From: Deinococcus hopiensis KR-140
GTDB taxonomy: Bacteria > Deinococcota > Deinococci > Deinococcales > Deinococcaceae
Length of the DNA stretch: 64,000 nt
Direction of reading: 5' to 3'
NCBI RefSeq assembly: GCF_900176165.1
Contig: NZ_FWWU01000002.1
Coordinates: 62,001-126,000, forward strand
Shown: piece by piece, positions 55,387 through 64,000 of the stretch
Position numbering within the stretch: position 1 is the first letter of the stretch
Layout: every line of letters starts with the position of its first letter
The notes under the pieces: generated by a model
Seen by the model: only the letters and a program-made list of their open reading frames with translations
Database searches by the model: none
Told to the model about the DNA's origin: nothing
Program-made: the position numbers and the translations under genes

Positions 55387-55831
55387 AGCCCCCGGGGAGC
55401 ACCACCGGGGCGGGTGCCCGCTGCCTGTTCTCCGTTACGCCGCCCGACGTCGCGGCGCTGCTGGCCCCGGCAGTGTTGGGGGTGCCGGCACCCTGCTCGG
55501 GCGCTCAGACTCATCCTGCTGATTCCGCTCAGCGCCGCAGTCATCTTCACGGGCCTCCGCGGGTCGGGTACGCGGGAAGCACTGAACCCCCACGACGTTC
55601 GGCCCGGCGTCAGCGCTAATCTACGGCCCCAGCAGCCCGCTGTGCGGGCCCTGCCACGCCGCGACCCCTGATCTGAAGGCCGGCCCAAAGTGCCGTGCGC
55701 AGCTCGGAACTGAGCAGTTGCCGTGCTTGCGGGCAGGTCCTCTGCCGAGAGCCTCTCCGGAAGAGGCTGCTTTAGGCCGGTGACGACGACTCAAGGGCAT
55801 CAAGATCAGTGGCCAGAACACCCTGTGGGAG
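55387..55831. other. Gap with short hairpin
   Basis: 445 bases. AGCCTCT (55750-55756) and AGAGGCT (55762-55768) form a 7-bp hairpin followed by GCTTTA. A frame near 55500-55620 (LRLILLIPLSAAVIFTGLRG) may be a membrane-protein fragment. Confidence 0.4.
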
Positions 55832-56690
55832 ATGTCGGACGGGTTCTGGCTGCGTTTGGCCCCTGTGCTGGTCATCAGCACACCCAGGAAAAAGAGCGGG
55901 CGTTCCATGCGGGATGTCCACTCGATCTTTAGCGGCCCCATCTGGCTGGCGCGAACCGGAAGCCAGTGGAGTCAACTCCCCCGGCGATACGGCCCGAAAT
56001 CCACGGTCCACGAGCGGTTCTGCGCCTGGGGAGAACACGAACGCCTTCGCGCAGCCTGGGCCCTCGTGCTCGAAGAGGACGACCAGGCGTTGGGGACCGA
56101 TTGGGAATGGGGCAAGCCGACGACGGGAGCATGGTCAAAGCCCCGTGGGAAAAAGGGGGGCGCTGGCGTCCCGGAAGCCACGGGCAGCAACCCCACCGAC
56201 CGGGGGAAAGCCAGGTCCAAACGAACGCTGCTCACCGACGCCAAAGGTATTCCGCTCTCGGCCGTACCCTCTGGGGCCAACCGGCATGACGGCAAGATGC
56301 CTGCTTACCGGGGCCCTCGTCGGTTCCTGCTCTACGTGGGCAGGAACCGCGACATCTGCTGCTCGGCCGTGGGAAGGGCGCGCCTTAGCCCTGGATGAAG
56401 GCCTGGTCGCGCCTGTCCCCAGAAAGAGGGTGGCCGGCCAGCCCATTCCTGCTCCTGGTGATCCACGACGCCATCCACCACGGCGGTGGGTCCGGGCAGG
56501 CGTGTCCGTTCTGCCCAAGAAGGTCGAGGTGGGCCACCGTTGGTTTAACCGTTTCCGCCGCATCCAGACGCGCTGGGAGAAGCGTCAAGACCTGGATCTG
56601 GGCTTCGTCGAGTTGACCGCCTGCCTCAGGCGCAAACTCGGCCCCCGCCGCACCACTCAACACATCTTTCAGAGCAGGTCCGGGCAGGCG
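55832..56690 (+). mobile_element. IS5-family (IS427-like) transposase remnant
   Basis: The N-terminal part reads MSDGFWLRLAPVL, ARTGSQWSQLPRRYGPKST and VHERFCAW (frame 2). The middle shifts frame and resumes with EATGSNPTDRGKARSKRTLL and AVPSGANRHDGKM, the DDE-domain GxNPTDRGKxGxK motif of IS427-type transposases. The C-terminal piece, in another frame, is VEVGHRWFNRFRRIQTRWEK (family VERTHSWINRFRRLxxRWEK). At least three frame changes make it inactive. Clear terminal repeats were not found. Confidence 0.8.
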
Positions 56691-56879
56691 CCGCGCGGTC
56701 GGCTTCCATACAGGTGGAATCGGTTGATGCGTGAGGTCTTCTGCGGCGGTGGCGTGCACCGCCGTTTGGTTTGCTCGCCCACCGTACGCAGCGCAGGCGG
56801 AGATCAGGATGTTGCCAGCGCGAAGGGCGACCACGCCGGCCTGTAGCTCCGCGACATTCCCGTGTCCTGAGGCGTGACG

Positions 56880-56885
56880 TACCGT
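56880..56885 (+). promoter_or_regulatory. -10-like TACCGT before EF-hand-loop protein
   Basis: TACCGT lies six bases before ATG 56892, with no Shine-Dalgarno. Confidence 0.4.
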
Positions 56886-56891
56886 CCTCCC

Positions 56892-58313
56892 ATGACCCGA
56901 ATCCTGTCCAGCCGGTCTCTCAGTGCCCCCTGCCCGCCTCGTTGGACACTGCGACTCGCGCTGCTCGCAGGGCTGCTCGCTGCCCATGCGGGCGCCGCAA
57001 CCGTGACAGGGGCGGTACACGTGCCCCTCAAGCACGACGTGCGCGGCACCTGGGTGTTCGTGTGTGAGCTCGGTGCACGCGAGAGTTGCGTACCCGGCAC
57101 GCAGCTCTCACAGCAGCTCACGCGTCAGGACGGCAGTTCGGCCGCGTTCACGTTTACCGACGTGCCGAGCGGCCTACACGGCGTGGTGGCGTGGAAGGAC
57201 GAGAACGGCAACGGCCACCTGGATAAGGGTGACTTGTACGGCGCGTACTCGGTGGATGGCCTGCGCGCCGCAACGGTTCGCGCGCCATACCAGGACGCGG
57301 TGATCTGGACGCGCCGGCAGGACGGTGTCGCAGATCCGTTCCTCAGCGGAGCGGCCAGCGCCGCCCCGAACGTCACCGCAAAAGCTGCTGCGATGTCGGA
57401 GAATCTCGGCGTGCAGGCGCGCGGCACGCGGCCGCTCACCGGCACGGTGATCGTGCCGCTCGGCTACGACGTGCGCGGGGTGGTGGTGCTGGCTTGCCTC
57501 TACGGCACCGAAGATTGTTACGCGGCAACGCAGGTGAGTCTCACTGGCCGACACGCCCGCTGGCGCCTTGACGGGCTGGTGGACGAGGGCCATCATTTGC
57601 TCGCGTGGGCGGACATCAACGGAAACGGCGAAGTGGACGCTCCGGATCTGATGGGCACGTATCTGAACTCTGCCCGGGATAATTTTCAGTTCACGCGCCC
57701 GGGCTACAGCAACATCACCCTGACCCTGGCGCCGGCAGCAGAGCTCAGCACGCAGACCCGCGTCGCTCCAAAACGCCCGCCGGCGCCCGACGCCATCTTC
57801 AAGAAGACCGCGCTGCCCCCCCTGACAGGCCGCTGGACCACACAGAATCGTGTGCGCCGCCTGACGCAGGGCTTGAGCACCAGTGTGGTGTTCGGCGGCG
57901 CGACCGTGCAGGCCGGGTGGGACTGGACCCCCACGCAGGTCAGGGAGGACGTGGACCTGCTGATCCGCCCGGATGGCAGCTTCCGCTCGGTGACGTTCAC
58001 TCAAGACTTCCAGAGCGAGAACTGCGCGGCGCTGAGCACGGTTGAGCGGGTCGGGACGGTCACGGTGTCCGGCGCGTCCCTGACCTTCAAGGTGAAGCGC
58101 GGCGCGTTCCGCGAGATCGACACCTGCCAGCCGGACTTCAACCGCTGGGGGACGCTCCCAGCCACAACCGAAACGCAGCTGGTTGGCGTGCAGCCGGGAC
58201 CAGGGAACTCGAGCGAGTTGGTGCTGCGCTCGGGGGGGAGCGGCGGCGACCTGTTCTTCCGCAAGTCGCCGCAGATGGGTGGTCAGGCAGTGGGCGGGAG
58301 ACCGTTGCCGTAA
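56892..58313 (+). CDS. Secreted repeat protein with two EF-hand-like calcium loops
   Basis: 473 residues with a signal peptide (RLALLAGLLAAHAGAA). Two similar domains of about 110 residues each begin VTGAVHVPLKHDVRGTWVF and LTGTVIVPLGYDVRGVVVL. Each has two Cys and ends in a loop resembling an EF-hand/dockerin site: DENGNGHLDKGD and DINGNGEVDAPD, with Asp/Asn at positions 1, 3, 5 and 12. The C-terminal third (from about 300) is a separate beta-rich domain. Calcium binding outside the cell is likely. ATG 56892 is preferred over GTG 56874 because of the -10-like hexamer. Confidence 0.75.
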   Translation: MTRILSSRSLSAPCPPRWTLRLALLAGLLAAHAGAATVTGAVHVPLKHDVRGTWVFVCELGARESCVPGTQLSQQLTRQDGSSAAFTFTDVPSGLHGVVAWKDENGNGHLDKGDLYGAYSVDGLRAATVRAPYQDAVIWTRRQDGVADPFLSGAASAAPNVTAKAAAMSENLGVQARGTRPLTGTVIVPLGYDVRGVVVLACLYGTEDCYAATQVSLTGRHARWRLDGLVDEGHHLLAWADINGNGEVDAPDLMGTYLNSARDNFQFTRPGYSNITLTLAPAAELSTQTRVAPKRPPAPDAIFKKTALPPLTGRWTTQNRVRRLTQGLSTSVVFGGATVQAGWDWTPTQVREDVDLLIRPDGSFRSVTFTQDFQSENCAALSTVERVGTVTVSGASLTFKVKRGAFREIDTCQPDFNRWGTLPATTETQLVGVQPGPGNSSELVLRSGGSGGDLFFRKSPQMGGQAVGGRPLP

Positions 58314-58545
58314 GGGTTCGGGGGCCGCAGTTCCCCGAGGGCGGGGACGGTGGGCCAGCAGACCTGCAGTCCTGTACGGAACGGCCGAACAAGACCGCGT
58401 GAACAGGAGCAGGGGCAGGACTTCCGAGGGCAACACGTACTGGGGCACATGCAGCCACGACGCGCCCGTATGAATAAGCGCGTTGTTCTCGATCACGACC
58501 AGCGTCTGCAGGTCCATGACGGGTTCAAACTGGGTGAGAAGCTGC

Positions 58546-60052
58546 CTATTCCCTGTGGAGACGCTCGCGCCGGACCTTCGCGCGGCCTTCCTCGCTGAGC
58601 AGATCCTGCGTCAGGTGCTCCAGCACAGTCCCAGGCTTGATGCCAGTAAAGCTGCCCGAAGTCTGCCATTCATCCACGAGGGCCTTCAGTGCGGCCTGAC
58701 GATCGGGGAAGACCCACACGCTCAGGACCTCGCGCGGTGGCGTCCAGGGTATGCACTGGGCAGGCGTCAGGACTTCCGGCAGAACGTCATGTACACGCTC
58801 AGGTAGAGGCAGCCCCCTGGCCGCGCCTCCGCCACCCATCAGTACGGTGACCGATGTACCCCATTCCCGTCCGGCTCAGTACCCGCAAGTGCTGGAGGGA
58901 CATCGCTTGAAGCGCAGCCTGCAAATCACGCTCAGATTGCGCCGTGATCTTCAGTGCGAACCGTCCAGCTACGTACAACTTCGCGGCGACAACCAGGCGG
59001 CCGGCTGTCACGAAACTCCACTGGTAGCCCATGACATCCCGCGCGGGCTGCAGCAGCACAGGAGGATTTGGAATGTAAAGCATAGTCGGATGGGGGTAGA
59101 GCCCGTGGCCTGGTCCCACCGCACCCAGGAGGGGGTCTGGCCAGCGACCTGGCAGCCCCGCGGAGTCGGTCAGGGCCAGCTGCAGTTGCTTCATGCCTTT
59201 TTGGTACAACTGCTCCACCGCGGACAGTACGGGATCCGGGACGGAAAACGCCTGGTGAGGCCGGAAGTCGCCAACCCGGCTGGGAAGCAGTTTCGCCAGC
59301 TGACCCACCTTCAGGGGGCCTGCAGGACGCCTGGGCCACAGGGTCCTGACCGCCCCCTCCACTTGCTTGCGTAGTGTCTTCATTTTGGCCGGCATGTCAA
59401 CCATGGAACGTGAAGCGTGGGCCAGCACATCAAGGGCGTTGTCCTTCACGGCCTCTCTCGACCATTCCAGCGCGTGCCCCCCTCGACTCGGAGGACTGCA
59501 CTTCAACCACGTACCGCCCGCCGACGAACACGGTGATGATCCCGTTCTCCTCGTTCTTTCTCCGGTACCGTTGCTCAACACCCACCAACCCTGGACCGTA
59601 CGGCACGACAGAGGCCGTGATGGTCTCCCCACCATTGCCCGCAGCACGGTTGAGCGCCTCTGCGAGTCCCTCTGCGTGCTCAAGAACCTCATGTAACGTG
59701 CCATGCGGTGTGGGGTTCAGGAGACCGAGCACCTTCACCAGGCCATACCGGTTTCCCTGAGCGACGTACTCATCCTCAGCCTGACCCTCTGTGCCTGGTA
59801 CTCCCTGCATGCTCTTGTACTCCCGGGCAAACTGCTCTTTTGCATAGGTCTCTGGTAGGCGCTCAGCTCATCATTCGACAGTCGGGTCGAGCCTGGTAGA
59901 TCAGCAAGGCGGGCATTGGCCGTGATGGCGCGTTTCAGTTGAGCGAGGTTAAAGCCGGCGGGAGCTGCCTGGACATTCCCTGCGACAGGCATAACTGTCA
60001 GGGCGAGCAGCGCTCCAAACAATTGAAAACGGCGCAATATGGGCATACCCAT
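58546..60052 (-). pseudogene. Secreted protein broken by at least three frameshifts
   Basis: ATG 60052 follows GGAGGAGGAG and starts a signal peptide (FQLFGALLALTVMPVAGNVQ). Coding passes to a second frame near 59830 (VAQGNRYGLVKVLGLLNPTP, NGGETITASVVPYGPGLVGV), to a third near 59490 (HALEWSREAVKDNALDVLAH, FVTAGRLVVAAKLYVAGRFA) and to a fourth near 58840 (VLTPAQCIPWTPPREVLSVW), ending at 58546. The breaks fall between good coding segments, so this was one gene of about 500 codons. Family not recognised. Confidence 0.65.
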
Positions 60053-60221
60053 CTCCTCCTCCCTGTGAGCTTAGGTTGCCAGGCGTGATTTCAGCGTTAC
60101 AAGGCCGATGCTGTGTCTACAGGTGGCGGCCGCACGGAGCGGTATGGGGAGGTCTGCACAGGGAGGTGGGTGGCGCGCTATGCGGGCGTTCCCGCCACGC
60201 GGGCTGGATTGGCACGCTTCC

Positions 60222-60623
60222 TTACCCTCCGGGGAGGTTCTCAGGCCGTGAGGCCAGAACCTGGCAGCTTTTCCGCGCCAGGACACCATGTCGGGACACG
60301 GCGACCCGCTCGAGCAACACGCTTGGGCAGTCGTGCCGACGAACAAGCTCGCACAGGATGGCGTGTCCCATCGCCGGGTCTGCATCTGCGCGGCCGAGCT
60401 TCCATAAGCAGTCAAACTGAGCCAGAATCAAGGTCGGGTTTCCCCGCATGTATTGATGGAATGCCGACCACCGGGAATGTTCCAGTTTGGGATTGCCGCC
60501 CTGCGCCCACTGCGCCGAGAGTGCGTCAAGCACATGCCGTGTGAGCAGGCCCGCCTCTACCCAGTCTTCCATAAAGCCGAAGTGGGTCAGCATGTCAGGG
60601 TCAAGATCGGCCTGGTGCATCAC
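60222..60623 (-). CDS. Hypothetical helical protein, 133 residues
   Basis: Starts at GTG 60623 or the next codon, ATG 60620. The sequence (MEDWVEAGLLTRHVLDALSA, MRGNPTLILAQFDCLWKLGR, ILCELVRRHDCPSVLLERVA) reads like paired helices of a HEAT- or leucine-variant-repeat protein. No signal or membrane segment. No close family recognised. The neighbour upstream is the decayed secreted gene. Confidence 0.55.
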   Translation of the reverse strand: MMHQADLDPDMLTHFGFMEDWVEAGLLTRHVLDALSAQWAQGGNPKLEHSRWSAFHQYMRGNPTLILAQFDCLWKLGRADADPAMGHAILCELVRRHDCPSVLLERVAVSRHGVLARKSCQVLASRPENLPGG

Positions 60624-61103
60624 AGTGAAAGCCAGGGCGTCAGCGGCTCCTGTGCCGGCCGGTCCGCGGTAGAGCCGCTCAGCGGGCCTGCCCCGATTCT
60701 GGGTGGCGGGAGTTCAGCAGCCGGAGCTTGGCGTTCTGGAGTTGGAAGGACGCGACCTGGGCGGCGCAAAGTATCGGCTGGGTGTGGAGTTCGCCCTGCC
60801 CTGTCCCCCTGAACAGAAAGAAGACTCAGCGAACAAACCGGCTGGGCCACACGCCTTTGCCGCTGGCACCAGGCGGCTTCGAAGAAGGGGGAGAGGGCAG
60901 GGCGGTGGGGAGGTTGAAATAGCTTCCCAATGCATATACTTCCACGGCCAGCCCTCCACCTTCCCCCATCACCTCCCCCGCCCCTGCACCCGGACCCCCT
61001 CAGGTACCTGACGCGAGTTTTGGAGGCCTCGCTCCACCGGACATTCCCCTTGAGGGCGGGCCTCAACTCAATTTCAGCACCCATACCTCGGCATGACTTG
61101 AAG
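60624..61103. other. Gene-free stretch
   Basis: 480 bases. A plus-strand segment near 60700-60810 (QPELGVLELEGRDLGGAKYR) looks protein-like but lacks a start. ATGCATATACTTCC near 60931 is the only AT-rich patch. Confidence 0.35.
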
Positions 61104-61529
61104 TTACGCGAGACCGTTTTGACGAAGCTGATGAACGAAGGCCTGCATTTGCTTTTGCGGTATGTCTTGAGCGACATGCGACATGACCGTCCCAAGGGCC
61201 ACCACCTCCCCCAGGTCCTCCAGTGCGTCTTCGAGGATGACCAACCCGATAGGTCCCACCACCGCAAGCAGGCATTGGCGGAGCACCGCCAGTTGCGCAG
61301 GCGTAATGGGTTGCGCGCGTTGTCTTGCCCGGTCTGCCAGTTGCGCGGCCTGCTCCATCACCGACGTCAACTCCTCAGTGGGGAGGCCAGACAGCCGAGC
61401 TATGTCTTCCATCCCCCGCTGCCCATTCACGAAATGCATGACCCGCCAAAGGCTAAACGGAAGGGGAACTTCATCTCGAAGTCCAGTCGGCCAGTTCGGG
61501 AGTGCAGCATCCAGAGCGCGTGTCGTCAC
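61104..61529 (-). CDS. DUF8082-like small protein
   Basis: 141 residues from GTG 61529. The N-terminal part (PFSLWRVMHFVNGQRGMEDI, ARLSGLPTEELTSVMEQAAQ) resembles a winged-helix or DUF4388-type module. The C-terminal part (PAQLAVLRQCLLAVVGPIGL, VILEDALEDLGEVVALG, HVAQDIPQKQMQAFVHQL) fits the DUF8082 pattern of a Cys, a GPIA-like turn and an IP element found in signalling proteins; this is from memory. TATGCT lies six bases before the GTG with TTGCCG 16 bases further up, the best promoter in the window. Confidence 0.6.
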   Translation of the reverse strand: MTTRALDAALPNWPTGLRDEVPLPFSLWRVMHFVNGQRGMEDIARLSGLPTEELTSVMEQAAQLADRARQRAQPITPAQLAVLRQCLLAVVGPIGLVILEDALEDLGEVVALGTVMSHVAQDIPQKQMQAFVHQLRQNGLA

Positions 61530-62332
61530 GTTCTCAGCATACGTCGGCCCTGTAAGGCGGCAAGGCCAATCTGCCGATTTAAAACTGGCAGGAGCCTTCC
61601 ACCAAGGGCAACGGGCGCGATATCCATCACTGTTGCATGTACTGACTGTCGGAGCGCGTTCATGCCGACTACGGCACGTCCACCTGGTGGTGCTGGACGA
61701 TGCCAGGCGCTGGTGGAGGATCCGTGGGCAGGGCACTGGGGTGCCGTGTAGGACAGGGCTCCTTGCTCGCCCACCCTTGCCGGCGCAACGGCACGGTCAC
61801 CACGTGACCAGGTGACTCGGTCCAGTCGGTCGAGTGCCGCCGCCAGGTGTCTGGACCGGGGGAATCGGGGCGCAATTCGGATTGGCAAGGCATTGCTGAC
61901 GCGGCTCAAGGACGGGTACCGCCGGGCACCCGGGCCGGCACCGTGAGGGTTGAGTCCTCCACGGGAATGCGGCGTCCTGCACCAGCGCTTCGCCCCTGTC
62001 CACGGCGTGGGCACCAAGCCCCCTGCGCAGGGCCGTTGCCATAGGTCAATGCGCTGCCACTCCTGCGTTCCCTGGCGGCCCCAGTCCACTCAGGCTGCCA
62101 GCCATTCGTCAACCACGTCTGCCTTTGGGAACGAAAGGACACCCTTTCCCGGGCTTACAGAGAAGAGGGGGCAAACGTTCATCACGGCGACCCCGTAGCT
62201 CACAGAAACAAATGGGGGGAGCAGCGTCATCCTCGCCCCTGCCATGAGGAGGTCGGCGCGCACACCAGGGAGCTGGGACACGCAGGCAAGAAGCCCCAGC
62301 CTTTACCTGCAAGCTGCTTACCATGGAGATTG
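61530..62332. other. Gene-poor stretch
   Basis: 803 bases. A minus-strand 63-codon frame (62090-62281, ending VLSFPKADVVDEWLAA) has good codon use but no clear ribosome site or family. The rest is shadow-like. Confidence 0.35.
61536..61557 (-). promoter_or_regulatory. Promoter of the DUF8082-like gene
   Basis: TATGCT (61541-61536) six bases before GTG 61529. TTGCCG lies 16 bases further upstream, a good -35/-10 pair for a housekeeping sigma factor and a leaderless mRNA. The coordinates given cover the -10 and spacer. Confidence 0.5.
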
Positions 62333-62803
62333 ATGAACCGGCTCGCCCTTGCCCTCCTGCTTCTCGGCACCGCTGGAAGCCTGGCCTCCTGCAATCAGGA
62401 GGCCTGCCAGAACCTCCCCGCCTGCCTTGCGCCCACGCCCAGTGAAAGCCAGCCGGGGGGCGGCCTCCCTGGTGCGCAGCCCGTGACCCTCGCTCCTGGC
62501 GAGCGCCTCACCGTCACGGTCACCATCGGGCGCAACGGGATCGCCGAGAGCGAACCGCTCTACTTGCTCTACACCGGCACGGACGCCGTAGCCTCCGACG
62601 TGCTGGGCCGCTCTCCCGACGGCACCCTGACCGTTACCGGGAGCCGAGAGCCCTTCACCGGGAACACCGCGCAGGTCACGCTGACCGCCTCGGCAAACGC
62701 CCAGCCGAGCACCACGCTCAAAACGGTCTACGTGGGCGTCAGGAAGGTGAATTCGCAATACGCCCCCAGCGGTCTCATCAACATCGGCGTCATCGTCAAG
62801 TAG
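62333..62803 (+). CDS. Putative lipoprotein
   Basis: 156 residues. The signal peptide LALALLLLGTAGSLASC ends in lipobox LASC, so lipidation and surface anchoring are expected. The mature part has two early Cys (EACQNLPAC), a Pro/Ser linker and a beta-sandwich-like domain (PVTLAPGERLTVTVTIGR, LKTVYVGVRKVNSQYAPSG). ATG 62333 is chosen over TTG 62330; TGGAGAT lies just upstream. Function unknown. Confidence 0.75.
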   Translation: MNRLALALLLLGTAGSLASCNQEACQNLPACLAPTPSESQPGGGLPGAQPVTLAPGERLTVTVTIGRNGIAESEPLYLLYTGTDAVASDVLGRSPDGTLTVTGSREPFTGNTAQVTLTASANAQPSTTLKTVYVGVRKVNSQYAPSGLINIGVIVK

Positions 62804-62813
62804 CGGAGGAAAC

Positions 62814-62835
62814 GCAAGGCTGCTGGCAACCTTGC
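62814..62835 (+). terminator. Weak hairpin after lipoprotein gene
   Basis: GCAAGG (62814-62819) pairs with CCTTGC (62830-62835), ten bases after the stop. A short CTTGT follows. Confidence 0.3.
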
Positions 62836-63343
62836 CTTGTCGCTGACCTCCGTGCCTGCCGAAGTCTGGATCTTCTCGCTGGTACCAGGCCGCACGCCGG
62901 GGAGGAGTTGCGCCAGAGGGAATCCGACGTCTCGGGGCACTCGGCTATAGCCCTAGGCACGCTGAGAACCAGGAGGTGCCGGGGCGCGAAGTATTCAAAC
63001 AACGAACGGGGAAACGCCATCGCCCGTACGTCTGCTCAGTGGATACACCCAATCTGCACCACCTCCTGTTCCGCGGCCATCTACGTACACGCCCTGAAGA
63101 AGCGCAGGCCGACGGCGCCCTCAATATGCCAGTTCGCCCCGGTTGACCAGCACCAGCGTGGGGCGTACAACGGGGTGAAGCCGGACTTTGCTGCACCGGT
63201 CCTTCGCCAGGCAAAACAGGTGCATGGCTACGCGCAGTTTCAGCCCTGACGCTCAAGTGCTTGGCACCACTGGGAGATCCCGCCCCACCGGCTTGAGGCC
63301 TGTCTCTAAGCTGTTCCCCGCGCGCGGACCGCGCGCTGCAGAA
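62836..63343. other. Gene-free stretch
   Basis: 508 bases. A minus-strand segment near 63120-63240 (LRVAMHLFCLAKDRCSKVRL, VRPTLVLVNRGELAY) looks like a gene fragment. Nothing is identifiable. Confidence 0.35.
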
Positions 63344-63370
63344 GAGCGAGGGACGCTATTTCCCTCGCTC
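63344..63370 (-). terminator. Terminator of the isochorismatase-type gene
   Basis: GAGCGAGGG (63344-63352) and CCCTCGCTC (63362-63370) form a perfect 9-bp stem, 14 bases past the stop of the minus-strand gene. TCTTC follows on the minus strand. Confidence 0.6.
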
Positions 63371-63384
63371 CCCGCACTGACCCT

Positions 63385-64000
63385 TCAGTAACCGCGGCTC
63401 GTTTCGGCCAGCTCGGCGCCCTGCAGGGTCGTCAGGAACTCGTCGCTGCGCATGGGACGCGAGAACATGGGATAGTCCTTGTTGATGGCGTTGCGGTGCT
63501 CTTCGTCGCTGGTGGCGGCGACGCAGTCGGTCAGGGTCACGACGTTGAAGCCGTGCTCGTAGCCGGTGCGCATGGTCGACTCCACGCAGCAGTTGGTGAG
63601 GAAACCGGCCAGCGCCATGTTCTCGATGCCCAGGCTACGCAGGATGAAGTCGAGGTTGGTACTCGCGAAGGCATCCAGGCCGCGCTTGCCTTCCACCACG
63701 ATGTCGCCTTCCTGCGGTGCCAGGCTGTCCACGATCTGCGCGCCCCACGAGCCCTTCACGAAGGCATTGTTGTCCACCACGCCCTTGAGGATGCCGTAGG
63801 GATTGCGGGTAATTTCGCCGTAGCCTGGCGCGAAGGAGATCGGCACATGCAAGACGCGCACTCCGGCGGCGCGGGCCTGCCCAACCACCTTACGGGTGTT
63901 CTCCAGCATGTCGGTGGATGACATCACGTCCTTCACAGCGCCGTGCAGCGCGCCACCTTCGGTGGTGAAGTCGTTCTGGTACTCGATGAGCACCACGGCC
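63385..64000 (-). CDS. Isochorismatase-family cysteine hydrolase, C-terminal part
   Basis: At least 205 residues; the N-terminus lies beyond the window because the frame stays open to base 64000. The triad of the family is visible: Asp in IEYQNDF, Lys in VEGKRGLDAF, and Cys in FLTNCCVESTMRTGYEHG. HVPISFAPGYGE near the first third is also conserved. Such enzymes hydrolyse amides or vinyl ethers (nicotinamide, ureidoacrylate, isochorismate); the substrate cannot be assigned. It is followed by a terminator hairpin. Confidence 0.9.
   Translation of the reverse strand, partial: AVVLIEYQNDFTTEGGALHGAVKDVMSSTDMLENTRKVVGQARAAGVRVLHVPISFAPGYGEITRNPYGILKGVVDNNAFVKGSWGAQIVDSLAPQEGDIVVEGKRGLDAFASTNLDFILRSLGIENMALAGFLTNCCVESTMRTGYEHGFNVVTLTDCVAATSDEEHRNAINKDYPMFSRPMRSDEFLTTLQGAELAETSRGY

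Noticed and set aside
1..64000. CRISPR array, rRNA, integrase or prophage module
   Set aside because: No regularly spaced repeats, rRNA motifs, integrase or phage structural genes were seen on either strand.

Overview
The window is about 64 kb of GC-rich bacterial chromosome, most likely from Deinococcus or a close relative. This is an inference. It rests on family content (secreted YbjN-type proteins, carboxypeptidase-regulatory-like lipoproteins, DUF6683-type and BTAD-AAA regulators), on high-GC codon use, and on many start codons that follow a TANNNT hexamer by only 5-9 bp with no Shine-Dalgarno site. That start arrangement is typical of leaderless Deinococcus genes. I saw no rRNA, intact tRNA, CRISPR array or intact insertion sequence.

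Region 1 (1-10795) is a plus-strand hemicellulose (galactomannan or acetylated glucomannan) utilisation operon. It holds a sugar ABC transporter (substrate-binding protein cut by the window edge, plus two permeases), a GH2 beta-mannosidase, a damaged mannose-6-phosphate isomerase, a CE7 acetyl-xylan/cephalosporin-C-type esterase, a ROK sugar kinase, the C-terminal stump of a GH4 alpha-galactosidase, and an intact GH36 alpha-galactosidase. The set fits deacetylation and trimming of imported manno-oligosaccharides. The manA copy has lost a metal-ligand histidine and is frameshifted.

Region 2 (10.8-25.2 kb) carries envelope and signalling genes: a putative lipoprotein, a secreted YbjN-like protein, a GAF-type sensor histidine kinase, a 1104-residue BTAD-AAA-TPR regulator, an HtrA-like protease, and two c-di-GMP enzymes (GGDEF-EAL and membrane GGDEF). 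A decayed dinB (DNA polymerase IV) lies between them.

Region 3 (25.2-45.1 kb) is a gene-poor patchwork with many remnants (sigma-70 region 4, DUF3592, IS4-type transposase, NERD-like fragment). Its intact genes are isolated: an SDR oxidoreductase, a divergent TetR/DUF4386 pair, two GNAT acetyltransferases, a BMP-family binding protein, a second YbjN-like protein, a C39-type peptidase, an aldo/keto reductase and a GH105 unsaturated-uronyl hydrolase. Two copies of a roughly 130-bp MITE-like element (14.6 and 43.6 kb) bracket regions 2 and 3.

Region 4 (45.5-64 kb) has a secreted TPR protein. Opposite it runs a plus-strand group: a 65-residue protein, two overlapping tandem BTAD-AAA regulators, a secreted DUF6683-like protein, a secreted protein interrupted by an in-frame TGA and a frameshift, an IS5-type transposase remnant, and a secreted protein with two EF-hand-like loops. 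After these come a multiply frameshifted secreted protein, a DUF8082-like protein, a lipoprotein and the C-terminal part of an isochorismatase-type hydrolase. The regulator and secreted-protein group is the best candidate here for an undescribed functional unit.
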